From NCBI RefSeq assembly GCF_031143425.1, contig NC_090437.1:843337978-843401977 (forward strand): 64,000 nt of DNA, written 5' to 3'. Of this stretch, positions 11,424 to 22,881 are shown in pieces. Under the pieces are notes generated by a model. The model was not told the DNA's origin, made no database searches, and saw only the letters and a program-made list of their open reading frames with translations. A program made the position numbers and the translations under genes. The stretch comes from Pleurodeles waltl (taxonomy: Eukaryota > Chordata > Amphibia > Caudata > Salamandridae). Numbering within the stretch: position 1 is the first letter of the stretch; each line of letters begins with the position of its first letter.

Positions 11424-13110
11424 ATGAGAGGAATGTGTAGTTTTGCCGCAATGGGCCCAGATGAAATCCCTATACAGCTAATAAAACACAACATACCCTC
11501 CTGGTGTAAGATTTTATTCCCGGTGTATCCATACTGCTACGAAGCCAGGAAAGTTCCTCTATCCGGGAAGGGTAGCATCATCGTTCGCCTGTATAAAAAA
11601 AGGGATCGTAGCTGCCCTTGGAATTATCACCAGATTGCACTTTTAGATGCAGTCGGAAAAAATGTTTGGCAATTTTTTTTCTTCCAAAGATTAGTGATTG
11701 GGCAGAAAGGAATAAAATTATCCCCTTGGAACAGTCAGGCCTTAGGAGAAATTATGGCACACTTGATAATATCTCAGTCCTGCAAGTAATTAATGAGCAA
11801 TACGTCTCTCTAAAAGGGGAAGTGATCTACGCAGCCTTTGTAGACTTCTCCACAGCATTTGATAAAGTAGATCGAGTCTCGCAGTGGAAGAAACTCTTAA
11901 GTCTAGGCATGCCTGGTATTCTTCTTGACCTTGTGGTAGCCCTTCACTCCTCCACCTGGTGCAAAGTATTGCTTGGGGGTGAACAAGGCCTATCTCATGC
12001 CATCCCAACTAAACACTGCCTAAAACAAGTATGTATGTTGGTCCCATTGCTATTTTCTTTGTATCTCTCAGACTTACCTACTTATTTAACTCAGTGTGAG
12101 TGTTTTGCCCCTAAATTAGAAGGTAGACCGTTATGTTGTCTGCTTTTTGCAGATGACATAATCATATTAGAGGTTTATCAGGCACAGATACCTCTGTCCC
12201 TACACTACAGCATACAGCACAATGTGGTTTCTAAATGGGCCTTTCTCGATAAACTCGAAGGACATGTCTTGAGGAATCTCTTATCTGTAAACTCTGCCTT
12301 CTCAGCACCAACATTACGACTTGAGATGAGCTTGCGCAGTTCCTTCATTCAAGGATTGGCCGCGGTAATTTGCTGGATGGTTAGCCTGACGACGTGCAGC
12401 GATGACTCCTTGCGGTCACAGCTAAAAATATAAATACTAGCCGGCCACAGAGCAAAATATGCCATCTGCAGGAATTTTCTATATGCCACAGATCTTCTGC
12501 AATTAGATTCTTCTGTAATTTTCACTCTCTCTCCAGCATTGCTCAAATTCACACTCAGGAACGCAACTTGGGTGGCGAGTTTCCGCCAAGACAGCCAGGC
12601 TTGCGTACACAGGCAGAGTTTTCACAACATATCAGATAACTTAAGACCGAGAGTTACACAGCCCTATCTCATCTGGAACATGCCGCACGGGGTGAGAAGA
12701 TTCTGGCTCCTGCTGCGACAGGGGCTGCTCCCCCTCAATATATTATAGGCTAGATTGTTTGGTTCCTCTGCTATTTGTAATCTTTGCCATAATGACACCC
12801 AAGACTTGAAACATGTTGTCTGTTAATTTGTCCGGCCTTATCTCTTCATCACTGCAGGTGGCTGCACCCTATTTGTTTCACTTTTTCCTTAAGTACCACC
12901 TCTGAGTTATTACATGCCCTCCTATTCCACCAAATGAAATGTTTTGTGTCAGAGTACTTAATTATTTTAAGTGTTTTTTTAAAATTGTATTAATTTAATC
13001 AACTGTCTAGGAAAGTTTAATCTTTTTATTTTTTCTAATGGTTCTTCATAAACATGTATTGTCTTATGTGGCCCTCCAGTGGAGTTCCATATCACAATAA
13101 ATAAACTTGT
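11424..13110 (+). pseudogene. LINE reverse transcriptase remnant and 3' tail (plus strand)
   Basis: Two overlapping frames (11424-11789 and 11618-12433) carry reverse transcriptase motifs in order: GPDEIPIQLIK, then a frame change, then YAAFVDFSTAFDKVDR near 11828-11875, then the palm motif LLFADDIII with the catalytic FADD at 12146-12157. Beyond 12433 the C-terminal part is broken. The element appears to end near 13100 with an aataaataaacttgt tail. The motif set is that of jockey-superfamily elements (CR1, L2, Rex1 and relatives). The motif TKHCLKQVC, from the usual TN.GVKQGC, shows decay. The clade is not certain. Confidence 0.75.
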
Positions 13111-13224
13111 ACTTGAGTTGAGTACTTCGTGATGTCTGAATGTTTGATCTGTAGTATTTTCAATCCTGTTATAGAAGCAATGCAACCAGAGCCATAACAC
13201 TTCCATCAAAACCCTAAGATTGCC

Positions 13225-14030
13225 ATATCTGTGTGTTCTGAGCCTCAGCTTGTGCTATCTGAGCGAGCTGAAGTATCTACCTAGCTAAGCTATATGAGGC
13301 CTCACATGTAAATTCTATGTAACCTGTGGGATAGCTCTGCTGCCTACAGCAACCACCTGTAAGATCTGCATAACCTGAGATATGGTTCTGCTTTTGAAAG
13401 CCAAGCATGTATGATTTGTGTTACTTGATGGATAGTTAAGCCACATGTTATGTAGCTCTTGGTTGATAGCTCTTCTTTCTAACAACTAAGTTTGTTGGTT
13501 TGTTCACCCTGAGGTATAATCCTGTTTTGTCTGTGTAGTCCGTGCTATTACTCAATTTCACAGAGAGCCATGTCAGTGCAACTTACAAGATAGCTCTGCT
13601 AACTGAGCCATGCGGCTGTTTGATATCTCAGCTTTCCACATTTTGACTCTGTTCATATAAGCCAAGGAATAGCCCTTTCCCAAATGATGTGAACTTGTAA
13701 ATTCTGAGTCATCTTTGAGACAGCTCTACTGACAATGGCCAAAGCCTTTAAATTCTGTCATGTGAGGAGTATCTGCGTTACCTAAAGCAAACACCAGTAA
13801 GAACCTAGTAAACCTACTGATAACATGTTTGCTCTGTAACGAATATCTCGGCTGTATTAAACCTGAACCTGGGTTTTACTCTGTGTCTCCTGAGTAATGG
13901 CACTGCTATTTGAAATCACATCCCATCGGTCTATATACTCTGAGGTATAGACATGCTGCATAAGGTGCAAGGTTCTCAGGCTTATGTAACCTTGGAGACA
14001 CACTTCTTTTGACTGAAGCAGACATAACCG
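13225..14030. repeat. Degenerate ~51-bp minisatellite
   Basis: A core like aacctgagggatagctctgct recurs with strong divergence. Copies stand near 13320, 13372, 13424, 13463, 13510, 13582, 13659, 13710, 13838, 13890, 13940 and 13990. Many neighbouring copies are 50-52 bp apart, and others fit if a unit is missing or expanded. Variants include aacctgtgggatagctctgc and ctgaggtatagacatgctg. No protein-coding potential was seen. It lies in the last asb5 intron, directly 3' of the LINE tail. Confidence 0.7.
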
Positions 14031-16940
14031 AAAAATGATTAAAGGGTGAGACTTCGAGCTTTCTCCTATGTGCCTTATTTTTCATTTCATAAAAGTTAAA
14101 TTATGTTTATTTTGCTGCATAAAAATCTCTGACTGGATAGTCAGAAGTATTTAATTTGTAGATGAAATAAAGCTTGCTAGAGTTACTCTTTCAATCAAAC
14201 ATGGAAACTTATCACCACATCTCGCAGACCAACTCTGCCTAACTCTTGGCTGCAAATACAACTGAAAGATTCTGATGGTTGGGGGTAAACACCAGGTCAA
14301 ATTAAAACCAGCAACTTCAGCTAAACACAATCCCGGGTGGGCTCAGGATTACTGCAGATGAAAATGTTGCTGTTGCGCTTGGCCTAAAATATATTAACAC
14401 AAGGAAAATCAGAGTCTGCCTAATTTGAAAATGTCCGTACTCGAAAACGGCACATTTGGCTGTTCTCATCATCTGTTAATTATCCAGGTCGCAGTACGCT
14501 ACCGTACCTCACGGATTCCATGTACTATTTGCTAAATCAACTCTGCACTGGGCTACATCAAAGAATGAAGATTTGGAGCTGATGGAGCACTAGGGGGCTT
14601 TGCTCTGGAGCTTTCCAGAAGACGAAAATGGTGGAAGTGCACTCAGTTGAGGACTGGAATAGATACAAACAAAACGGCAAAATTCCAGGTTTTTGGTGAA
14701 GTACTCTGCCGAAGGATGCAGGAGCCAGCTTGGACCTACCATGGTATGGTGTGGGGGGGGGGTGGGTGGGGTGAGGGAGGGCGGGGAGTGTTATCTTGAT
14801 TACATCCACTAGAATAACTGTAGTGAGATGATGGGCCTGGGTGCCATGCAGTTGGCGTAAATGTTCAGCAGGCTGGGTGCAGCTCTTTACCTGGCTTGCG
14901 ATGGGAGACTGCTGCCCACATCTGTAGTTGGTTGCGCTCACACGACTAGGCCGACTGACAACCAGAATGGCCTCTGGACACTGCTCCATCTGGAAAGCAT
15001 GATGGACATCACCAGAGCAGGGGCCCATTACTAAAGGAGGCCGTCTACACCAAAGACTAGAGCTGGCCTGTGATGTATGTCTCCCCACTTAGTGACTAAA
15101 ATCGAATCTATTGCACAGTTCCTTCAAGTTAACAGCAGAAAGTGACCCTGCTGCTATAAGTTGGGCAGCTGCAAAGTATGAACCATGGTCCAGTGGTCAC
15201 AGAGGTTCTAGGGAGTGTACACTGCTACTCTCTAGATGAGGGGACATAGATTTGTCAAAGTTATGATGGGACCACAGGATACCCTATCCCAAATTACACA
15301 CTACCATCCACAAGTATCCTGTACTCTTACTACTGTAAGAATGTCCAGATTTTTTCATTCCCCTGAAAAGCGACTCCCCAAATGGGTTTTCTTGTGACTC
15401 TCATTAAATCATCAGGTCTCATTCTAGTCCCTATAAACCTTGATGGTCTCAACCGTATGCCAGCTAGCACTTCTGAGATCACCAATGGGGTTGTAGTTAT
15501 AAGCTAAAAATACCTGGTAGGCACCTCGGTTTCCCTTTAATGTTGGGTGTCTCTGATATATTTAAAAACTAAGCAATGGGGGTGTTCTGAAAGGGATGTA
15601 TTGTCCTCATACCCTGCTCTATGTCAACATGTTTCAGCCCACAATGAATGGCTATTTAGGTAGTGTCCAGGGCTTTCGCTAGAACATCTTACAGTGGACC
15701 ATGGTACAGTACAGGTCCTGTGTTGCAGAACTGCTTACTGGTTGCATATCAGGGGAACACTAAGGCTGATGGCACTAATTGGGGCACTAATTGAGGGTAT
15801 GTCAGAGTCGTTTTACCAGTGTTCCACTGCACCATACCAGTTAGTAAAGCAGTACCATTGACTTTGATAGTGCTGAAAAGCCATTTGTATACATTTTCTT
15901 GACTGATTGTTGCCAAATGGTGTGGCGGCCCCTCTGTTCATCCTTTATTGCAGAAATACTTTGGCGTAGGCTGGGACTGCTGTGGGGCACTGTGGATACA
16001 TGTCTCAGGCAAACATGATATAACATCCAAGATAGATGGCTTGAGAACAATAGGTGACACACAGTTCCTTCAGATTAAAGAAAGTTCAGTCCATGAATAT
16101 GTCATACAGCATGATGTACCTGGTCCATCTTAAATTTGAGATAGATGGGAACAGACACATTTTCATGGACCCAAAGGAGGCTCACACATTCTTCAAGAAA
16201 TATGTGAAGGAGAGTGCTAGGCCACAATAGTGATAATCACGGAAGTTAGTGCTGGCTCACACGGACAATAATGATTTATTTTCACGGTTACTATGTAGTG
16301 ATTAAATATTCAGTTTGTATACAAAGTCAATGTGAAGGGGTGAGGGCTGCTGATCTTGTTATACATAGTGTTCCTTGTACTTACTGTTACTCTATCCAGC
16401 AACTGTTTATATGATGGGATTGCAGTTCAATATTGATTTATTTGTGGTGGACTTCTGATTTGCCTACAACATTTTCTTATGAGTGGCTTTAGTGACCATA
16501 GCTGTTACCTACAACTGGGAATTGATAGGGTTGGAATGTTCCACTGTCATTTGGGTTGACATTGTGGATGAGGATAGATGGGGCACTGCCTTCTCTCCAA
16601 TAGAGACACAATGCAAATTTGAATTGGAGATGTGGATACATGAATGTGAACATATGGCATTGACATCTACCCTCATTCATGACTAAAGGCAACATGCAAT
16701 ATGACTAATGAAATGCATGCATTGTCTCTGCAACCACTGACCTGAAATGTGAGGCACATAAAGGTAGAGGCATCACAGCTTACTTGAACAGATTCAAAAT
16801 ATTGTTTTTTTTCCAGGAGGTGCACCTGACCTACCATTATGAAATGGCTACAAATGGCCGGATGGGATACCCCTATTTCTGTGCATCTTACAGTGTGTAT
16901 GATGGGGGTATTTAAATTAGAGGGGTGGAGTGATGTAGGA
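14031..16940. other. Unassigned intronic sequence
   Basis: No recognised gene or bordered element. A G-run block at 14751-14788 is listed separately. The open frame at 14558-15088 (minus) has no recognisable domain and is interrupted by low-complexity proline codons that come from the G-run, so it is not taken as a gene. Confidence 0.5.
14751..14788 (+). other. G-rich block with G-quadruplex potential
   Basis: One G tract of about ten is followed by further tracts of three to four Gs separated by one to three bases (gtgggtgggg, gagggagggcgggg). At least four G3+ runs within 40 bases satisfy the usual quadruplex pattern on the plus strand, which is the non-template strand with respect to plus but template for asb5 transcription. 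Confidence 0.6.
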
Positions 16941-16944
16941 TCCT

Positions 16945-17012
16945 GATAGCAGATATCTCACAGTTCAAGGTGCAGTGGGATAGCAGATATCTCACAGTTC
17001 AAGGTGCAGTGG
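16945..17012. repeat. Perfect 34-bp tandem duplication (two copies)
   Basis: A 34-base unit beginning gatagcagatatctcacag occupies 16945-16978 and is repeated exactly at 16979-17012. Absence of any mismatch in otherwise decayed surroundings indicates a recent duplication. Confidence 0.95.
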
Positions 17013-17299
17013 GGAGGCTGTCCATCATTACATAGCACATATGTGGACAAAACACCAAATGTCCAGCCCTGTATCTGATATGTCAAAAAACGACCCTTGC
17101 ATGGTGATCTGGTGGCAGAGGGGAAGATTTTACAATATCAGATGTACAGATCTCATAACTACAGATCAATTTTCAGCAATTTATAATACTATTCTTTACT
17201 CCTGTTTCTCATTTTGGATTCAAGTTTTCACTGCTCATCTGATCCTTATCATTAACATTAGGTTACTACTCAGCCTGAAGCACTTCCATTGTGTGTCTA

Positions 17300-19255
17300 T
17301 TGTTCACCGTCTTGTCACATGATCTAGTATTTGATTGTTAACATACTAGTCTAATGTTTCACATGTGCCAAGAGCAGCCGCGGCGTTCTTTACTGGACGT
17401 ACGGTAGACGGACCTTCTGGTAAAAGTTGTTCTATGATTCTTACTTATTTCATAACCTTGTTCGCATGCTCAGGTTTGGTACTCATATGACAATTGGTTA
17501 TAATTTTTATTTTATGGGCAACAAATGCGTAACAACCACTTTTTCCAGTAATTCTGATTACTTCACTGTTGCAACCATGCTTAGATGCTGCTAATAATAC
17601 TTCTCCTCTTACCTGTGCAATAGAACAACATACTGATTGATCAGGCAACTATTTTTTGTAATGTATTCTATTACCAAACTAAATTATGATATCAAAGCTG
17701 CCTTCAATTTAATTAGAAAATATTCCTTTAGCTTTTATATTATGTTATTTGACTGTTTCATCGCTTTCGGCCACTGCAGTTTCAAGCAATATTTGATATG
17801 ATACATACATTCCCAATTGCTTTTTACTAATTTTGAGACATTAAGTGGTCTCTCTAATGATGAATTTTCCCCCTTATTTGACATTGTCTATTTCATTGAT
17901 ACCTCAATTTCACCACAATGTCACTGTCCACTTTAATTTACCCCATAAGGTAGACTGACTTGACACATATAATTTATCTGTTTATCGTACTTACTTTATG
18001 GTTACAATCACGTTCCTTTGAAGGATCTATGAAAAAAATTGCATGGTACTTCCTTTCAATAGCCATTATCCAAATTTACTTTAGAACCTACATTTAACAC
18101 TTTCCCAAATCTCTATATTATTTAAAACACTCCTGGATTCAAACCTTCTCTCTCCTATATTCAATTATAGGCTATTCTCGGTCTCTCTTAATTAATTACC
18201 TCCCATTGACATTGGTGACCCATCGGTTTTCACTAACTCTTCAACATTATTCCGGATAAGTACAGAGTATCTACTCAAAAGGTAAATTATATCCATTGTC
18301 AATTTTGTTTTTATATCTGTTTCCAGTTCATTTGCCTCAAATCGTAATTGCTCTTACTAATAGTTCTTTACAACTAATCTCTCTTCACCGTGAAGTCCAT
18401 TAGGAGATACTTAAAATCAACCCCTCACCATGTTCATATAGAGACGTTTTAACGTATGATATTCTACATTCCACTTAGTATTATTGTTGTATTCATGCTA
18501 GATAAAACTAATAAACAATAGGATTACCCTGTGGGATAGGCCCCTATAACCTGCATTATCACGTTGCTTAATCGTTTCATCCCATTTCTTTTCCATTATA
18601 CCGTGATATTTCACTTTGCATGACCTTTATCTAAATACCTCTTGTCCTCTGCCTAACTTGTGATCTCAACACAGTCACTTTTTACATTATGATGCATAAT
18701 ATGCATCCTTCTGTTACTCTTCATGACAATCTTAGTTACACCTTCTCTTTGATGCAGTTCACAAAATAAGGTGATTTCGGTAATATACGTTTTCAAAGGA
18801 TGAAGTGTCTTTTAAGAATCCCTCTTCACAATCACATTACTTCCGACCTGTGTATTTACTTTTTTCAGTCTTGAAATTCTTCCACAAGAAAATGAAACAA
18901 GTGTCAGTAGTCAGTTTGTCCTCCTAACCTACACGGTCAGTCAACAATGTTCATTCAACTTATACGACGTTCACTCATTAACAACACGAGGAATATGAAT
19001 GGCTTAAATTACGTCTTCACAGCATGGGGCCCATAAAATAGAAACTGGTCTCGATCTGTTTGTGTTCATATACTGAGGGACCTGGCTTAGCAGTTTGGGC
19101 TGGACTGTTCCTACTGGAGCGAGAGAAAATCTGGCTTACACATGGTTGCTCCCTTCCGGAAGTGACCAAAATATAATAGACTGGAATACAGTATCATAGC
19201 AATTCTCTGTGTCTGAAATAAATTCAAGTATTTTACGCACTACTTTCTTTCCTTT
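17300..19255 (-). other. Unassigned region with faint minus-strand coding character
   Basis: The plus strand is pyrimidine- and AT-rich. Read on the minus strand, several adjoining stretches are open for 40-70 codons with a protein-like composition and several cysteines, separated by stops and frame shifts. One is 17648-17445; others lie around 18790-18600 and 18350-18200. I recognise no catalytic motif or domain. It could be a decayed retroelement gene, an envelope-like gene or something else. It sits in the last asb5 intron between exon C and the SOCS exon and shows no asb5 homology. Confidence 0.3.
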
Positions 19256-19259
19256 TCAG

Positions 19260-20430
19260 CTTTTACCACTGCGGTGACTGCTGATTTCCATGTCTTGCTG
19301 GCACTTGTTGTTATCTCTACCAAGCTGGAAATTGTGGTTACTGTTGTGGTCCCTGCTGTTGTCACTGCTGTTTGTTGTCTCTGCTGGCTGTACCTATTTT
19401 CGTAGCAATAGTTAATTGTGTAGTGGTGACTGTGGCAAATGCTATGGTGGAAGCTACTGTTGCTGCTGTTGTCGGTGACATTTGGACGTTGATGTTGATG
19501 TTGTGTTCCTGCTAAGATTTAAGTTACACTCAATGCTGCAGTTCCTGTTGTGTTTACTGCTATTGCCAACAATGTGGCAATAGCTGTGATAGCAATAGCA
19601 TCCTTCGACAATGTTTTGGTCCTGCATGATATTACTTGGGTCACTGCTCTGGCCCCTCCCATGGTGGCACCTGTGGATTGTTTGCTTGCCGCTGTTGTTG
19701 CCTCTAAAGTCCCTGCTGTTGTAGCAGCTGTTGGTGTTGTCCTTGCTGTGACTGTAGCTGTGGTCACTGTTGTTGTCCAAGCCTTCCTGGAGCTGTTTTT
19801 TCTGCAGTTGTTCCTGCATTAGTCACTACTGTTATGGCAGCTGTAGTGACTGTTGTCCTGACAGCTATTGGTGCTGCTGTGATCAGTGTTGATCCTGCCA
19901 TTGTGGTAGCTGCAGTTTTTGCTGTGATTACAGATTAAGTCAATGCTTTTGTTCGTGTTATGGTGGCATCAGTGTTCAATACCAAAGTCACTGCTGCAGT
20001 TAGAGCTGTGGTGAAAGTTGTCAACACTATGTTGATCCCTAGTGTGACTGAAGCTTTTATTTCAGCTGCTGTTGCTAATATGTTGATGAATGTGGTGGCA
20101 CTCATCGTGGCTACTGTTGGGGGTGCTGTTGCTGGGTTCTTCGTTGTGGTAGAAGTTATTAAGGTTATTTTTGCTGCTACTACTGCTGCCATTGTAGCAG
20201 CTATGGTTCATGCTGAGGACGGATCTGTGGTCATTGCACATGTACCTGCTGTGGTGAAACCTCTGACCATTGGTTTATTTGTAGTGTCAACTGTTGTCTC
20301 TGCTGTTGTCCAGGCTGTGGGTATAACCATAGTCGCTGCAGTGGTCCCTGCTAAACTTGCACCTGTTGTGGCTGCTGACCTAAAGCCGCACTCTGTACAT
20401 TTATTTTTGTTTTCAACACATGTCCACTAG
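19260..20430. repeat. Degenerate GTT/GCT triplet-rich tract
   Basis: More than 1 kb is built largely from gttgct/gctgtt/gttgtt-type triplets, with gtg and act interspersed and heavy substitution. Because the bias is triplet-based, several frames stay open by chance on both strands: alanine/valine-rich on plus, and serine/asparagine/histidine- or threonine-rich on minus. No start context, splice site or conserved domain supports coding. It lies about 200 bp downstream of asb5 exon C in transcript direction. Confidence 0.7.
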
Positions 20431-20630
20431 CTAACAACTAAAGCCGTTTCTAACTAGACATAAAAGTGTGCCTCACTCCAACTGCAACATTATAAAATCA
20501 CTGAAAGGCTGAGTTAGCCTTGCTGAGCCATCTCAGTAACATCTAACAGAATAAGTGCTGCCTGCTGGGGAAAACAGGTGTTATAACAACTTAAAACAAC
20601 TATGACACAAATATAAAACTGCAAAATTAC

Positions 20631-20822
20631 CTTCATAAAGAAGCAACAGACGTTCAACCAAACTGCTTGGGGCTGCTACCTCTACAGGTCTCCTTAAATC
20701 TGTGTTTTTTGCATTAATATCTGCACCAAAATCAAGAAGTAAATTTACAACTTCTGTGCTGGGTTGTTGAGCTGCTGCATGCAGCGGGGTATCCAGATAT
20801 CGGCCTTTTTGAACATTTGCTC
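20631..20822 (-). CDS. asb5: asb5 exon C: last ankyrin repeats
   Basis: The exon is 192 bp, from a gttttatgcag acceptor to a GAAG|gtaatt donor. It enters in phase 1, so its first two bases complete the glycine started in exon B (YAG/ANVQKG). It encodes ANVQKGRYLDTPLHAAAQQ, then STEVVNLLLDFGADINAKNT, then the linker DLRRPVEVAAPSSLVERLLL. TPLHAAA and VVNLLLDFGADIN form a textbook ankyrin repeat. The linker to the SOCS box is conserved in ASB5. It lies between a triplet-rich repeat (19.26-20.43 kb) and a MITE (21.5-22.2 kb), about 23.3 kb from exon B and 13.8 kb from the terminal exon. Confidence 0.93.
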
Positions 20823-21516
20823 CTGCATAAAACAGAGAAAGGATGGAAATACAAAGATGACACATTTAAATTATTTAATTTGTGCACCCAGTTTCAATAT
20901 GTACACTCAGCTTATATTTCCAAATCCTGAGAGGGGTTTCTGGTTAACCTTTGCCCGAACTCAATATATTGGCCACTGCGTAGAAGCCACTGCTGATGTA
21001 TAATCTCCTGAGACCTACTCATGAAGGAAACGATTTGTATTCCCCTCAGATAGGGCCTTGCACACAATTTAACATAAGAGGATGAAGTGGGGAATAGAGC
21101 TGTACTTGCTGTTCTGTGTGGGAAGCATCCGTCCTGCATCTTGCAAACACTAATCTCAGAAAGGTACAGGTGTTCAGAGCCAGTTATATGTATGGTTAAC
21201 AAGTGCACTTCTAGTATTGGAAAAATATATTCAGTGCTTTGAAATGTTCGCGGTCAGTACTGCAAAACCTATGCACATAATCTGTAAGGCCTGGTCCGAC
21301 TCATGCCGAATGTGGTAACAGCGATGTAACTTGGTTCTACTGCTCACATAAGATTCACATGGCTGGTCCTCAGACAATGTTATCTTGCAAAACAGGACAG
21401 TATAAAAGACAGACCAGGTTTGGTACTCCTAGATAGAGGGAGACTGTAGACTCCAAGGATGGATGTCAAGACACAATCATAGCATAAATAAAAATAAACA
21501 CCCAATAAGATACTAA
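20823..21516. other. asb5 intron upstream of exon C: no feature seen
   Basis: Only the acceptor of exon C (ctgcat complement at 20823-20828) is identifiable. The remainder has short meaningless open frames. Confidence 0.5.
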
Positions 21517-22245
21517 GGGCCAGATATAGCAAACAGTTTGCACGTCGCAAACAGCAAATTTCGCTGTTTGCGACGTGCAAACTGCACTTGGCAATGCACA
21601 AAACCCCTTTTGCGATTCAGTAACCTGGTTACCGAATCGCATAACAGGTTTGCGAGTTGCAATTAGGAAGGGGAGTCCCCTTCCTAATTGCGAGTCGCAG
21701 TACAATGCCAGATTGCTTTGTGACCACGAACGCGGTCGCAAAGCAATCGCAGTTTGCACCCATTTCAAAAGGGCGCTAACCCATTCGCAAAAGGGAAGGG
21801 GTCCCCATGGGAACCCTTCCCCTTTGTGAATGGCATTAAAAACATTTTTTCCAGAGCAGGCAGTGGTCCTAAGGACCACTGCCTGCTCTGAAAAAATGAA
21901 ATGAAAACGTTTTATGTTTTAGTTTTGTAATGCATCTCGTTTTCCTTTAAGGAAAATGGGCTGCATTACAAAAAAAAAAACCTGCTTTATTTAAAAGCAG
22001 TAACAGACATGGTGGTCTGCTGTCTCCAGCAAGTCACCATCCTTGTGAGTGCCGGGAGTCTCAAGGGGGTCGCAAATTGCGACCCACCTCATGAATATTC
22101 ATGAGGTGGGCATTTGCAACCCCCTTGCGAGTCGCAAACAGTGTCAGGGACACTGTTGTGCATAGGGTTTTGCGAGTCGCAAATTGCGAGTCACTCTGAC
22201 TCGCAATTTGTGAGTCGCAAAACCCAACTTACCTACATCTGGCCC
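21517..22245. mobile_element. Harbinger-like MITE with TAA target duplication
   Basis: The ends are inverted: gggccagatatagcaaac at the left, and the complement of ctacatctggccc at the right. Direct TAA copies flank it at 21514-21516 and 22246-22248. A TWA 3-bp duplication and G/C-starting inverted ends are typical of PIF/Harbinger elements. Inside are many copies of tttgcgagtcgcaaa-type short palindromes and several hairpins (for example aaacagcaaatttcgctgtt near 21549). There is no transposase frame, so it is non-autonomous. Confidence 0.75.
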
Positions 22246-22881
22246 TAAATGCATCAGAGCACATGCAATGACTAGGAGGCAGCTAATTCCAAAAGCCATG
22301 TGTAGAGAGAGGAGATGGAAGTCTAATCCTTTAAGACCAAACAAGGCACTTCTGAATCTCTCAGGATAAGAGACTCACGAAATTGATAACAAAAAGGCAG
22401 GGGAACTTGTGTGGACAAAGAAAAAAATGTGGGGATGATAATGATATACATTCATTTATAACCTTCATCCTCACAAACAACAGGGCTACAAGTTTCATAC
22501 AATAGAATGCACTGATGTACAAATTAATCTCCTTTATTGGTCAAATAAAGGATGACTCCCTCCCAGATCGCAAGACTTTAAAACATCGTAAAAGGATGAA
22601 CTGTGAAAGATGTGCTTGGTAAACTGAAGCACTAAAGGCAATTAAAGAATGTGGGGCAGGCACATAAATGACAAATTCCAGAATTATCATTTTCCAGCTT
22701 TTTGTGGTCAGGATGTTGAAAGATCATTAAGGTGTTAAAATGTTCAATGCCAGAGAATGAGGCAAACTGCTACATTCATTGAAAGCTAATTCCCATTCCT
22801 GAGACAATGAGGTCTATGCTGAATTGCATTAGCATCTTGAGATGAGATCTTACCTGTTTGAGAATGATTAAACATGCCCAT
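22246..22881. other. asb5 intron: no feature seen
   Basis: No coding, RNA or bordered repeat signal was recognised between the MITE and the LTR. Confidence 0.5.

Noticed and set aside
14558..15088. Minus-strand frame of 176 codons
   Set aside because: No recognisable domain. The proline/histidine part is the translation of the G-run, and no splice or homology support was found.
19454..20430. Several open frames of 80-156 codons on both strands
   Set aside because: They are open because the DNA is a degenerate triplet repeat. They overlap each other in antisense, have two- to four-residue composition and no domain.
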